In this document: piece after piece, positions 34,162 to 46,639 of the stretch | Layout: each line of letters starts with the position of its first letter | Numbering within the stretch: position 1 is the stretch's first letter | Assembly: GCA_037367405.1 (NCBI GenBank) | Contig: JAZKJV010008883.1 | Span: 1,054,001 to 1,118,000, forward strand | Direction of reading: 5' to 3' | Source of the DNA: Ottelia alismoides | Lineage: Eukaryota; Streptophyta; Magnoliopsida; Alismatales; Hydrocharitaceae | Length of the DNA stretch: 64,000 nt | Notes under the pieces: generated by a model | What the model was told of the DNA's origin: nothing | The model's database searches: none | The model's input: only the letters and a program-made list of their open reading frames with translations | Translations under genes and position numbers: made by a program

Positions 34162-35586
34162 CCTGAACAAAACACCAAATAAATACACATAATTTCAATA
34201 AATTACTAAAATAATACTTACAATAAAAATGTATTGATAATGTATATTTATCGTGTAAGTAAGTCCATAAAATAAATCACATCAAAATCATAAATAAGGG
34301 GTTGAAAATGTTTATAAATAATCACATGTAAATAGCTTAAAATTCCTTGATTTTTAATAAAGTCATACAAATTTCCTTTAACCTAAATATTTCTCTAACT
34401 TGTATATAAAAATGTACACAAAAATATAAAATAAATTACAGCTTGAATAAGTACACTTAGATCTTGAACCCAAAAGTCATAAAGTAAAAATTCTAGATTG
34501 AATTCTTGCTCCACATGAACTCCGATTTCATAAAACTCAATTTCAAAGTTTAAGTTATAAAATTATGAAACTAGTTTCCTTGAAATTAGAGCTTGTTTGC
34601 AAAATATCAAATTTGTGGCCTAATTGTACTATATAAATATTCAATACTTGATTTATAATTTCATATACATATTTAACCTTTCATTTCTTTATTTTATATC
34701 TTAATAAAGTACAAAAATGAAATCCAAAAAAAATAAAAAGGAGAGAAATTATGTGTATTGTTTCTTACTTGATTTTTATTTTATTTCTTTTTAATATTTA
34801 AAATAAAAAAACTAGTTTTGTATCTTATTCTATTTCTTTTATTATATTATACTTTCTTTTATATATGATTTGTATTAAAAAAATCCAAGAAAAAATATAA
34901 AGCATACAAAAATTGGTATTTTAGTGCTTTAAAACACCTTCAAAAAATTGCTTCTAGTATATGTTGATTTGTTTTGAGTTTGAGGTCTTAATGAGAAATG
35001 TAGATCGCATTTAGATCTATAAATATTATGTTGACTTTTTTGTTTTCTTTCATTTTCTATTTCATTCAATTTCCTTTTATTTTATTTTTTAATTATGGTC
35101 AACCTTTGACCACCTCTATTGAGGTGACCGCCTCCCATTCACCTCCACAATCCCAATTATCCTTCTCCATGATTTTTTATAATTGAGAGCGAACCATTTG
35201 TTTGAGCATTAGTTTTGAACTCTTACTTCTATATTCTCGTAAAATAAAAAATATCATTGTGTTCAACCATTAAAAAGATACAAGAATATTTATTAAAGGT
35301 GGAATCTATTCTATATTTTTATATTCTTGTGTACATTTTTATATACAAGTTAAATAAAAAATAGGTTAAATGGATTAGTATGAATTTATTAAAAATCAAA
35401 AAAATACTAAGCTATTTATCAGTTATTATTTATAAATGTTTCAACTTTTTATTTGTAATATTTATTATGATTTATTTTATGGACTTACCTACAAGATAAA
35501 TATAAATTATTAGACCATTTTCATTGCAAGTATTACTATTAATTTATTAAATTTAGGGGCATTTATTTGGTATTTTGTTCAAGGAT
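34162..35586. repeat. Large imperfect inverted repeat, about 276-bp arms
   Basis: 34162-34437 is mirrored by 35311-35586. Shared blocks include GAACAAAACACCAAATAAAT (reversed as GAACAAAATACCAAATAAAT), GTAAGTCCATAAAATAAATC, AAATAGCTTA and TTGTATATAAAAATGTACAC. The spacer of about 870 bp is AT-rich and contains no recognisable gene. The block resembles retrotransposon LTR sequence, so this may be two fragments of one family in opposite orientation, or a foldback element. Outer ends beyond the arms do not match. Confidence 0.7.
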
Positions 35587-37670
35587 TCCAGATTTCGTGA
35601 TTAATCGTAGATTCATCACTGGGTCATGTTTATTAGAAAGGACCAGTGTCTAACAAGCTAGAGCACTAATCATTGTGTTGACTGATCTTATAATAAACAA
35701 CAGTTAATCCACAGTAACGACTAACTGTCAAAATGCGAATATGTGCGTTAAAGTTTATTATAACTTTACAATAATGTATATAGGTGTAAGTATGGTAGAG
35801 TGTTGAACTCAGGGAAGCAAAAACATGGATAGATTAAAATAATATTAATTATTCCTAATTTAGTATTATTTTTGGATTTTTTTACTTGTTTTTGTTTCTT
35901 TTTCTGTTTTTATATTTTTTGGGTTTTTAATAATATTCATTTTTTTTACAATTTTAGTTATATATTTTTTAATTTCGTAATTTTTTACCTTCTTTTGATT
36001 TTTTAAATAAGATATAATATATATATAATATGTAGACTATATTGATAAAATAAAGAAAAGATGTGTTTTTGAATTTTTAAATAAGCTAAAATAAAGTAAA
36101 TAAAATATTTTTAAGTTTTATATATGTTTCTCTATTTTGGTGATGTTGGGAGAACTTTATAATTTTTATGGATTTTTAAGAATCTAGAATAAAAAATAAT
36201 GAACACTTGAAATTCAGAAACTTATTTAAGATTTTGAAAATATATTTCAATACCAAAATAACCCTAAACTATTTTTTCTATAAACTACGTATCACAGATA
36301 AGGCCAGAAAATTTTTTTTGATAATTTTTTACAAAAATTTATAAGTTTTTCTGTGTTTTATGATTTTCAGTATTTTAGCTTTGAGTTTTTCACATATTTT
36401 TGGTCAGACGATAAAATATAGAAAAATATGTAGATGTATTTTCTTTTTGGAATTTTTGATTTTTTTTTGGAATTTTATGGATTTTAACTATATAAATAAG
36501 AGAAAATGGCATGTCTTTGATTTTTAAAAATAGGAAATAACTTGAAATGCCTTACATAAAATATATGTGGTAAATATGATTCCATACACTTAATATAATT
36601 TTCCTACAATTATGGATAAACATAGACAAAATAAAAATAATGAAACAACATAAAATAAATCCGATGTACATGAATCTAAACAAAATTAAAATAAACTTTT
36701 AATCCATTTCAGAACATAACAATAAAGTCCATGACAAAAGGTACAAAATTTCCAAAGGCGCATACATTGCACATGCCTCGTAGGGACTAATATGCAATTA
36801 AAATAAAAGTTTTGATTAGTTCATAAAGGGTCTAGAATTAAAAGATGTAAATCAAAAAATGTCCAGACACCTCACGAAGAGTTACATGTTGTGACCTGGA
36901 ACTAGATTAAAGTGCAAATAAGAAAATGCGAGGGTCTAAGTGCAAATATTATAAAAATATTACAACTAGATGTGAAAGTTCAAATACTAAAAATAAAATA
37001 CAAAAAGCAAAGGGGTGCATTGCAAAATACCCCCTAAAGGCATGTGCGGCACGTGTTGGTGCATTGGATCCAACGACCGAGGGTGGTTCACTTAAGTTGA
37101 TCCGACGGCTGAGAGCGTGTGATACCACTTTGTCGATGGGTGGTTGAGCGCACACATGATAAAGATGGGATCGATCCAACATATATTATCAAAATTAGAG
37201 CGCGCACATGATCCAATGGTTGCAGCTCTTCTCCAAGAATGAGGAAGAACAACGTCATGGTCTCGCTTCGATCCGCTCTCCTATGCTGCTCTGGCTACCT
37301 CAAGTGTTGTTATAGGTCTCGTTGGCTTCCTGGGAGCTTTCCACATCGAGCGGGTACCTCAGAGGGGTCTAGAACTCATCAGAGGAGTCGCGGAGCTCAG
37401 GTGAAGTTCAGGTACCTGGAGCTGAGAAGATGGGCTTGATTCACCCCTAGGTTGTGCGTTTGAGGGCTGAGACATGCACAAAATGACTCACAACTCAAGG
37501 GCGAGGGTCTCGGTCCAAAAAATAGTCAAAATGAGTGGAAGATGGGGTGTAACAATGGTCTTTGGCAAAGTGGTGGAGTTGGAGCCTTGATCTCCTTATA
37601 TGGGCAAGATCAGGGGTGAGAGGAGGTGATCTGGAAGGTGTAGAAGTGTCGAGGAACCACACTAAGCTAC
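35587..37670. other. AT-rich DNA grading into possible retroelement LTR
   Basis: 35800-36700 is low-complexity AT-rich DNA. 36860-37670 is more balanced and continues in character after the CACTA element (43887-44400), so the CACTA element inserted into one older unit, perhaps a gypsy LTR. No coding domain recognised. Confidence 0.4.
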
Positions 37671-37719
37671 TTACACTACAAAAAAAAGCGCGATTGGCGT
37701 GCACACAATGGGGTGCACG

Positions 37720-37975
37720 GGGCGAGCACATGTGCTCGCCCACAGCTGAGCGAGCACTTAGGTTGCACATGTGCTCGCCATCCTGATCGCCCTTTTGAAT
37801 CTGGAGGCGCGGTTATACTTTTGTAGATGGGAAAGCACTTTAATAGCACACGTGCTCGACCAAATGTGCTCGCCCAGTTGAAAATCGAGGCGCGACGGAA
37901 TAGGCGCGTGTTAATTTTCCTGGCGAGCACCTAAAGAGCACTGGGCGAGCACATAAGTGTGCTCGCCCGCACCCG
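37720..37975. repeat. CACTA left subterminal repeats
   Basis: At least seven copies of a 10-bp word, GGCGAGCACA or its complement TGTGCTCGCC, some back to back as palindromes (GGCGAGCACATGTGCTCGCC at about 37722). In En/Spm elements such words bind the TNPA protein; that role is inferred here. Confidence 0.85.
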
Positions 37976-38439
37976 TAAACAGAACGTTGGGCGCCCCCTT
38001 TCCTCATTCCTGCGCGAGTTCTTCCCTGATTCCTCTCCTCCTGCGACTTGTGCTGTGCCATTACCGCGTCGAGAGAGGTCCGTTTGACCATTCAATCATG
38101 CACACACCCTTCGTTAGGTATATCTTATCATCCTTTCTCTCTTTTTTGTGTATTTCATTCGTTTTTATACTTGTTTTAGATATTAGGGTTTTGATGTTGT
38201 TGATGGTTTTGTTCTTAAACTTAATATCACTAGTTGTTAATCTTGTTGCTTATGCTTCATGTAGTTGTTTAATATGTAGTTGTTGTTAGATTTGAGTATA
38301 TATATGTCTAATATTGATGTAGGTGAATAAATATTGATGTAGGCGAATGTAGGTGAATGTTGATGTAGATGGGTATAATATAGGTGAATGTTGATATAGA
38401 TGGGATGAGAGATACATTAGCTAATATAGAGAATTGAGA

Positions 38440-38612
38440 ATTGACATTAGGTTCATAACATTAGGTTCATAACATTAGGTTCATAACACTAGTTTCATAA
38501 CACTAGGTTCATAACATTAGGTTTATTGGGAATTGACATAAGACTAGTTTAATAAAATTAGAGAATGTTAATATAGAGAAGTGCCATAACACTAGTTTCA
38601 TAACACTAGGTT
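38440..38612. repeat. Short tandem repeats of about 17 bp in CACTA interior
   Basis: Units of TTCATAACATTAGG / TTCATAACACTAG repeat head to tail at 38450-38525 and again at 38583-38612. A GTAGGTGAATGTTGATGTAG-type repeat lies just before (38320-38405). Confidence 0.8.
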
Positions 38613-39304
38613 CATTGAAAGAGGTGATGGGAGATACAAAGCCTTTGAGAATAAGAACTATATAATGGATGTTAAATTAGATATTTATTTAAGTTAAAAT
38701 GATTGATGCGTGATAATTATAACTACAAATAAAAATTTTGATTCTGTGATAATTTTATTATCACATTAAATTTTAGTTATTGTGATTAAGTATATCACAT
38801 TAACTTATAGTTAGGTTTATGATAAGTCTAAAATACTATACATTAATTATTAGAAAATCGCACAAAATGCTTCACACACAGTGCGTCCTTCCACACCGGG
38901 TGGTGTGTGGCCCTGTACAACGGGTGGCGTGTGCAACACATTGGAGGATTTGATCACCTCTAACTGTGTTATATTTTTTTATTTTTTCACAGCACTATTG
39001 GACTCACTTTGGGATGTTTATCCCAGACCAATGGTCGTGGATTTTGATGTTTGCAGGTTCGAATTTTTTTTGCAGGTGCCCATTAACTTTTAGTGACTGA
39101 AGCACTGTATTAGGCACTAAATAAGGATCACACTTATCCCTATCCCCATCGCTAATCAGCCAAATATACGTAAATGCCCGGTTAATATAAATGAATAAAT
39201 ATTTTAAGATTATTTTATAGTCTCATTTGTAGCACATACAAATGTATGACGTAAAATGATCTTAAAGTATTACATTTATATTAGCTTTCCTTAGTTCGGA
39301 GGTC

Positions 39305-39597
39305 CCGGACTAAGGGGGTCCGTAAGGATTCAAATGTACTAAAAGGTGATCCGTGTCACAATGTCTTTATTTCTTACGGAAATTCGGTTCATAACCCCTT
39401 CCTCTTCTGTATACCAAATCAGTCATAGTTATTATTGAAATAATCAATAATATGATTATTTTGATAATTAATTACGATTGATTTATGGGGTATACGGGAG
39501 AGGTGCAGGGTTATTCTGCCGAATTTTGTTAGAAATAAAGATACTTGTGACAACGATCATCTTTTAGTAAATTTGAATCCTTATGGACGGGCTAAAG
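39305..39597. repeat. Foldback MITE nested inside the CACTA element
   Basis: Arms of about 130 bp. The left has GTAAGGATTCAAATGTACTA and TGTCTTTATTTCT; the right mirrors them as TAGTAAATTTGAATCCTTAT and AGAAATAAAGATAC. It sits between the left subterminal region and the transposase gene, in what would be promoter/leader DNA. Ends and target duplication are unclear. Confidence 0.7.
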
Positions 39598-39714
39598 TGA
39601 TAACATAATTAATACACTTCTCTTCTCATCTTTTATCTCAATAATGTGATACGTTTAGATATCCTCAATTTCCTAGATTTGACATTTTAGATTATTTAAT
39701 TCAGGTTCATAAAT

Positions 39715-41263
39715 ATGACCAATAGAGAATGGATGTACAACCGTGTAGTAGATGGGCGTATAGCAGATGCTTTTCAAAGAGGTGTTCAGGAATTCATACA
39801 ATTTGCTTACGCACAAGGTTCCCGTATTGTGGATTCAGATGGAACTATCTTGTGTCCGTGTAAGAAATGTCGTCTAATGAGGAAGAGATCAAAAGATGAA
39901 ACTTAGTTACATCTTTATAGAATGGGTTTCATGGAAGGATATCAGATTTGGTGGAGGCATGGTGAGAATTTCGAGGATAGAATGAATGATGTAGAAGAAG
40001 CTGACAATATTAATCCCTTTGCAGATATGGTTATGGATGTTGCGGGTCCAGAATTTAAGGATACTTTGTTAGATGATAAGGAACCATATGGAGAGTCTGC
40101 AGAATTTTACGAGCTGTTGAAAAAAGTGGAAGAGCTCCACAATATATATATGAGGAAGTCGCAACATTCTGCGCAAGATATCTTCCAGAAGATGTGGAGA
40201 CTATCCACAATAGATGCAGGAGGAATGAGACAATTTCTTCCGATGAAGAACCTTGTATCAGTATCTTTCGGCCATCCACTCATCTAATAGGCAAAGCAAC
40301 TGAACGTTTCTTATCGAAACAAGAGAAGGATGCTGCAGAGTTGTACGTATTAGACAATTGCGAGGAAATAACACCATATGTTCAGTAAGTATTTGAATTG
40401 CTTTATGTATATATTCATTACAAGTAATGAATATTTTTCTCTTATAAATTGTAGGGAATTTAGACAGAAAATTATGGAGGAAAATCCTATGTATTCACAT
40501 GACGAAGTTTTGAGCACTTATATAAATCAATTTCCAGCGTGGTTTAAAGACCGATCAAAACAGTTGGACGGTGGTGATTTCTATTCTCATATTTTAAAAT
40601 ATTTTGGAGAAGGACATATTTATAAGGTTCGATTATACAACTCATGTTACAGTAATGGGTATCATTTTCATACCTTAAATTCCGGTAAATATTTGACAAC
40701 TCAAAATCATGGAGTGATGGTTCGCGGATCTTGTTATGAGGAAGATCATCTGAATTATTACGGAATTTTAAAGGAGATTATAGAAGTGGAATATAGTATA
40801 CCAGGCTTGAAAAGTAGTTCTTTTCTTGTGTGATTGGTATGAACCCAATGGAGGTGTAGTACTTGATAAAAGAAATAACATTGTCGACGTGGTGCAAAGG
40901 AAATTTATACGCAGATTTGAACCATTCGTCTTAGCATCTCAAGTGGATCAAGTATGTTATCTCCCACAAATATCAAAGAAAAGAAAGGGCATTGAAACAG
41001 TAACTGTTGTGAAGATAAATTCTCGAAGTTATATCTCCAATGATTCCAGTAATCAGGAAGATGACATAGATGAAGCATTTACACCAAATGAAAGAATAGA
41101 CTTAAAAGAAGAAGTCCCAGTTATCGAATCGATTCGATTGGCTGATAATGAAGTTTTGTGTGTTGACTTACAAGATGATACTAACTCCAGAAATGATTTC
41201 TCAGAAAACTCAGAAAATGAAGAAATATCATTTAATCCCACCGAAATAAGTGATGAAGATTAG
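39715..41263 (+). pseudogene. TNP2-like CACTA transposase, catalytic domain deleted
   Basis: The N-terminus (MTNREWMYNR, with CPCKKC at about 39859-39876) is the transposase-associated domain. An in-frame TAG at 39904-39906 interrupts it; the frame resumes as GFMEGYQIWWRHGE and EFYELLKK. Near 40150-40170 the sequence jumps directly to a C-terminal block, LPEDVETIHNR..., read in another frame. The large catalytic domain (Transposase_21 type) normally between them is absent. A clean intron (donor GTAAGT at 40385, acceptor TAG ending 40454) leads to the C-terminal domain: NGYHFHT, YYGILKEIIEVEY, then after a frameshift near 40828 CDWYEPNGGVV. TNP2 would recognise and cut the element ends; this copy cannot. 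Confidence 0.85.
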
Positions 41264-41343
41264 TTGTAAGTTTTATTATACAATTATAATTGAATTAACT
41301 AAAATCTTAAATAATAACTATGTAATGCATCATTATTACAGTC

Positions 41344-43325
41344 ATGGCAGGTTTTGGACGTGGCGGGGCGCATGGATCACATAGATCCAATCGTCCTTCT
41401 TCCTCAGACACACCTTCTTCCAGTAGGCAGCCCACCCCGGATGTTGTTCCTGATTCACAGTCCGACGAGGTTCGCCGGGTGATAGCTTACTACGAGTCTC
41501 TTGGTTATCCTCCGCCACCCTTTTACGTAGGAGGCTATGGAGAGCCATCTACCTCAACAGCCCCTACAGGATTCCCAGTCCAGGTCCCCATACCAGCCCG
41601 GACATCGATGGATTCTGACTCTCCTTCTTCTGGATGGCCGAGCACATCCGTGCCTTTACCCACTGTAGTTGGACAGACGTCGGTGTCCCACCCTTTGTTG
41701 GAGGTTACGGCTGATGGGAGGTAAAAAATTTATAGATTTTATCTTTAAATATTTTCCATTTTTTTATAAATTGTATGGAAGTTAAATTTTCTAGTAAATG
41801 CAGGGATTTTTTGAACAGCAATAGGGTGGCAAAGGAGATAACCAACATAATAAAGACACACTTGACTTCCATGCAATTTAGGTGGTGTCGCATCCCTGCT
41901 GTAGAGCAGGAGAGACTGTTTGACATGTTTCTGGTAAGAAATGTTTCTAAGAAGTGATACAGAATTTTTTGATCAAGTTTTTTGTATCTTATAAATTGTT
42001 ATTATTTTTCAGAGTAGGTTTCGCCTTGGCACTGGTCTGGGGAAGGAGGTTTATCGTAGAGCCTTCATTCGTTTGGCAGAAAAGAGAATGAGCGATACAT
42101 TTTTCAAGGCAAGGAGAGACTCGCATGCGAAGACGGGATGCAAGGAGATGAATTTTGAGGAGATGAAGAGGTTCCCGCCGTCATGGTGTACGGAGGATAG
42201 GTATTATACTTGTCAAATAATTTATATTACACTTTTTAAAATAATCAATTATCATAACATAATCCTTCCAGATGGGCCGATTTCTGTGATGCATTCATTG
42301 CGGATGATGAGTTTGGAAGAAGATCTACGGCGGGAAAGACAAACCGCCAAAAACAAAGGATTAAGTCGATCAGTGGCTCTAAAAGCCACAATCAGATTAG
42401 AGCGGAGATGGTATTACGATTTAAAATTATTTTTTGGAGATCTACTTTAATATAATGCAATGTTTTAATAGATCTTAAAAAAATTTTCAAGCTGCTAGGT
42501 TGGAAAGGGAACCCTCTTTTCAGGAGTGGTGGTCGAGGTCCCACATGAGTGGGAGAGAAGGAGAGTCGCAATGGTCCACTCCTGAAGCAGGACAATTGTT
42601 GGTAAGTCTATCAATTTATTTACAATTAATTGATATATTATAACTTATTTATATATATTGTAAACTTTGTATTTCAGGATCGTTATCTGGCACTATCTGC
42701 AGAAAAATGGGGTGTCGATCCAACTGGAGAGCAACCACCATTTGATAAAATGATCTGGAAGCAGGTATATATGGATAAATATTATCTTACTATATTCATT
42801 TCTAATATATACTTTTATATTAAAAATTGAAAAACTTATAAGGTGTTGGAGGAGAGGGACGTTGTGGCGAATAGGAAGCAGACGCTTGGTGGTCTTCCTC
42901 CATATTATGTGGAGGAACATCGTCACTCCTATTCTGCATACTCTCAGCCGCCGTACACGCAACCACATCCGTCCCAATCAACAGTTCCAATGGAGTCGCA
43001 GATGGCGATGATGGTGGAGCAGGTGACGAAGCTCCGAGAGGAGTTCACGGCGTACATGTAGGTATTCTTCATATAGAATGAGTAATACAATTAAATTTCT
43101 ATATCTACAAAATGCATGTAATAGATAAATATCTTCCATATATAATATAGGTCGCAAGGGTGTGCATCTCAACCTGAAGAGATTGAATCTGATAACGAAG
43201 AGGAGGAGGAGAACGACCCTGAAGAAGAGGCACGCATGTATGCGAGGTTCAAAGAAAAGGAGAAAGAAAAAAAGAAATCAAAGCAGGGTTTAATGTCCAA
43301 ATTTTTTAGATCAAAGAAGAAGTAA
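41344..43325 (+). pseudogene. Second CACTA gene (TNPA/Ptta-like), eight exons, one damaged acceptor
   Basis: The likely exons are 41344-41720, 41804-41933, 42013-42200, 42272-42410, 42491-42601, 42678-42764, 42843-43057 and 43151-43325. They total 1422 bases and keep one frame of 473 residues. It starts MAGFGRGGAHGSHRS with a Ser/Pro-rich N-terminus. The conserved plant En/Spm block follows (DFLNSNRVAKEITNIIK, RFRLGTGLGKEVYRRAF, WADFCDAF, NRQKQRI, SGSKSH), then EWWSRSHMSG and GQLL. The C-terminus is a coiled-coil-like MVEQVTKLREEFTAYM then an acidic and Lys-rich tail. All introns show GT...AG except intron 4, whose acceptor reads TTTTCAA (G to A at 42490). Such proteins bind the subterminal repeats. 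Other frames close, so splicing around this site would truncate the product. Confidence 0.78.
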
Positions 43326-43619
43326 ATTTTTGGTGGTTTGGACCTGTATTTTTTTAAACTTTTAGAACATCTTTTAATTTATATGAACTTTGTTGGCGTT
43401 GACTTGTTTGTAATATTTAGATATTAAATTTGATTGTTTATTTCGGAATTCATGTATATTGCGTTCCTTTAAATTCTTAGTGCTAGTTATCTTACTCTAC
43501 GAACTGCTATAATATATATACCCTTAGGGAGCTACCTGTAGTGGTTTATTGGCAGGGTATATAGGTTCGACGGGGCGTCAAAACCCTGTCGAAACTGTAT
43601 ATTTTTTTCCTGGAAATCA

Positions 43620-43870
43620 CTTTGGGCGAGCACATGTGCTCTCTCGGTGCTCCGTGGGTAATCGCAAATTATAGAGGAGGCGATCACATCGGCGAGCACA
43701 TATGTGCACGTCAGAGAGAGGGCGAGCACATAGTGTCCCAAGGTGCTCGCCCACCAGCCGTGGCGACTCTCAGATAAGCGAGCACGCCCTTAACGAGCAC
43801 ATGTGCTCGCCCACCCCTCGGGCGTGCACATGGCGTGCACATAACGAGCTTTTATGTGCACGCCAATCCC
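43620..43870. repeat. CACTA right subterminal repeats
   Basis: Copies of GGCGAGCACA / TGTGCTCGCC and GGCGTGCACA words at about 43624, 43690, 43720, 43743, 43779 and 43794-43865, mirroring the left end. Confidence 0.85.
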
Positions 43871-43886
43871 GCCTTTTTTTGTAGTG

Positions 43887-45767
43887 TGACTAATCTAAGA
43901 ATCAAACAGGCTAGAGATAAGCAGTTCACCTAACCTATAGAGTCGGGGAGTAGAGGTCGCACGGAGGAGCTTTGAAAAGGGGTTGAATCCAAACTCCTAC
44001 TCCATGCTTGGGATCGATTAGGGGTCCTCTTATGTCATAAGGGCTCACACTGTAGGTCAAAATCTAGGGGTTACGGTGACTAGAACGGATTGATTTTTTA
44101 AAAATGGAGGAGGAGATACTATACAATGTTTTGATTGGAGGCGATCTTCGCTTAGGGGTTTCACACGAATCAATGGTCGACTCAAGGCGAACTTGGATTC
44201 GCGTCAAAGCTAGTGACATTGCGAAGATTTTTAATGAAGGAGTCAAGTAGAGATGAGGTATTAATCATGCTAGATAAATTGGTGAAATGGGGTACGTACA
44301 AGCATGGGATCGATCTGATGAGGGAGGTAGGGCAGTTGACTTGCGTTAGCCCATGTCGCCTCCTGATTGGTCCATGTCGACTAAGTTAGAACAAAATAGG
44401 GTTGGAAATATAAATTAATATAAAATAAAATAGAAAATGATTTTACAAAATAAATCTTAAAACATTAAAGTAGTTTCTTATTTTAGGTAATTTTTATTTA
44501 ATTTTATCGCCCTATTTTCTAGGTACTCATTTTTATATGTACATATATAATTATATTTACCTATATTTTGTATATTTTATTTTTATTTTGTATCTTATAA
44601 ATATATTATTATATTTACATATTTTATTTATTCATAGTATTATCTATTATGTATTTACATATTTTTATTTTATTTTTAATTTTGTCTATGTGTAAATAAT
44701 TACATGTATATTATAGGTATAATATACATATGTATTATAATTTATTATTTGCTTTGGATTCATTTTAATATTTTTATTTATATTTATATTTATAATATTT
44801 TTATATAATATATACAAATATTTAAAAATATAAAAGGAGTGAAAATGTAAAGAATTAAAGAAAATAATATTATATGCATTGCCAAATACAATGGTTCAAC
44901 AAAAGCCTGGTTTTGTATCTTAATTTAATTTTTAATGAAATCACCTTTATTAGATAGATAATTTAGTTTGAAATACAATGTAGGTCAATTTGATGAATTT
45001 TGATTTCATATGAAGATAGATAATCAATGAAGTTCTGTTTGAGGCCTTTTCATCTGTGTGTGCCATGTGCACTTTGCATTATTTTTGTTGGATATTATTT
45101 TTGTAAATTTCTATACATTATTATGAACAAGTTTCATGTTGAAAATATCTGGATTTGAAGTGTGTATGAGTGTGTATAAAATAGTATAAAAATAAGCTCT
45201 ATAGAGTGTATTGGTCAATTAGGGTTTCTAGGGTTTTCTATTTTATTTGCATTATTTGATCCTATCTCACCCTACTTTATTCCTTGTCAACCTATCAATA
45301 TTTGGTTGGATCTCAGGGTTTAGGGTCAATTAGTATCTTTGATACCTCATTTATTTTTCTTTTATTTTCTTTTCTTTATTCTTTTATTTTGGATTTAAAT
45401 ACAGATGATTACATGTTAATTATATATAAAGGTTAGATGTTAATTCATGCGAGTTAACGATATTTGCAGGTATTTAGATAGGGTGTTAAAGCCCAAAATA
45501 GGAGAATAAATGTTCATGAATGGCTATTCGTTAGGTCCCAAGGATGCACTATCGATCATCCACCCTCTAGCATACTTGTTTGCTTAAAAACAAGAGAGTA
45601 ACTCTAAAACATGCACTCTCTAAAAGAAGTGTGTCCTATAACTAGGCAAAAGCATTACAAAACAAGATTTAAAGAATCTCACCTTCTACACGTATAAATT
45701 TCTACGCTAATTTCAAAGATATTGGTCTTAGTGATCAACCTTACTCATTCCATTTTTGTGATAACAA
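43887..45767. other. DNA right of the CACTA element, AT-rich
   Basis: 43887-44400 looks like the continuation of the DNA at 36860-37670. 44400-45500 is extremely AT-rich with TATTTTATTT runs. No gene recognised. Confidence 0.4.
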
Positions 45768-46085
45768 TTGTTTCAAACAAAAGATTTGCTTTGCAGCTTA
45801 CTAAATGGAGGCATATCTAATCCTTGTTATAACATATTAGGGAAAAATAAAACACCACCAAGATGGGTTACTTCTACATGCTTTTCTTCCATAATAAAAT
45901 CTTTATCTGAGGCAGTAGGAAAAAAAGGGTTTGAAATTACCTCAAGATGCTAATTATTTTAAAATGGAGAAGAAATCATTGACTACTTCCTCTTAGAATG
46001 TGATTACTCAAGAAACCTTTTCAACTTGGTTGATCTGGAAGCTATATGTTGGTTGATAAGTATTATTTTAGTGAATCTGCACCCT
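45768..46085 (+). pseudogene. Probable LINE C-terminal fragment
   Basis: In plus-strand frames this reads KTPPRWVTSTCFSSIIKSL, then, after a stop, NGEEIIDYFLLECDYSRNLF. The second block resembles the zinc-binding region that ends LINE ORF2 proteins (compare GEE...HLF.C in relatives). The first Cys pair is not convincing and stops interrupt it. No RT is visible upstream. Treat as a decayed fragment. Confidence 0.4.
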
Positions 46086-46639
46086 TGAGGAAAATGATAA
46101 CCCAAAATCATTGCTGGAGATCTATTTTTGGGCTATTGTGGCTTTTCTAGAAGATCTCGAACTTTTAATTCCTAAATATGGCAAATGCTTCATCTTTGTT
46201 CGTTTTTGGGCCCAAGAATAATGGGCTTGTGTTAAAACCCAATTGTTTTGATATTGGGCAAAATAATATCATGACGTGAATTCCCATGCATCCATTTTGT
46301 TTATTAGTATATTTCCAAAGATTTCTCATAATCACCTTGAATAAGAGTTACATTTATCTATGTTGAGAGTTACTTGGAATCAACTGGCCTGATGGACTAC
46401 AAGTACCAAGTGTATGCACTAAGTGTCTGGATTTTTTATTTTTAATTTTTTCCAAAAAAAATGGGAAATTTTGTGTGCACCCTATTTTATAGCAAATTTT
46501 ACAACATATTGTATACTATGTACAAGTTTTTAAATATTTTATGCATATTTCACAAGATTTTACAAAAGTCTAGAAAATTATATATGACTTTGCAATAGTA
46601 TAAATATTTCATAACCAATATCCCCGGTATTTTATTATG

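Larger units (their letters stand above)
37674..43886 (+). mobile_element. CACTA (En/Spm-like) DNA transposon, internally deleted
   Basis: The left end is CACTACAAAAAAAAGCGCGA and the right end CGCCTTTTTTTGTAGTG. Just inside, GATTGGCGTGCACA is mirrored by TGTGCACGCCAATC. Flanking trinucleotides are TTA and TGA, a 3-bp duplication with one mismatch. Both ends carry repeated GGCGAGCACA/TGTGCTCGCC subterminal words. Two plus-strand genes lie in the middle, in the usual En/Spm plan: a TNP2-like transposase gene (39715-41263) and a second spliced gene (41344-43325). The transposase gene lacks its catalytic part, so the element is non-autonomous. Confidence 0.92.
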
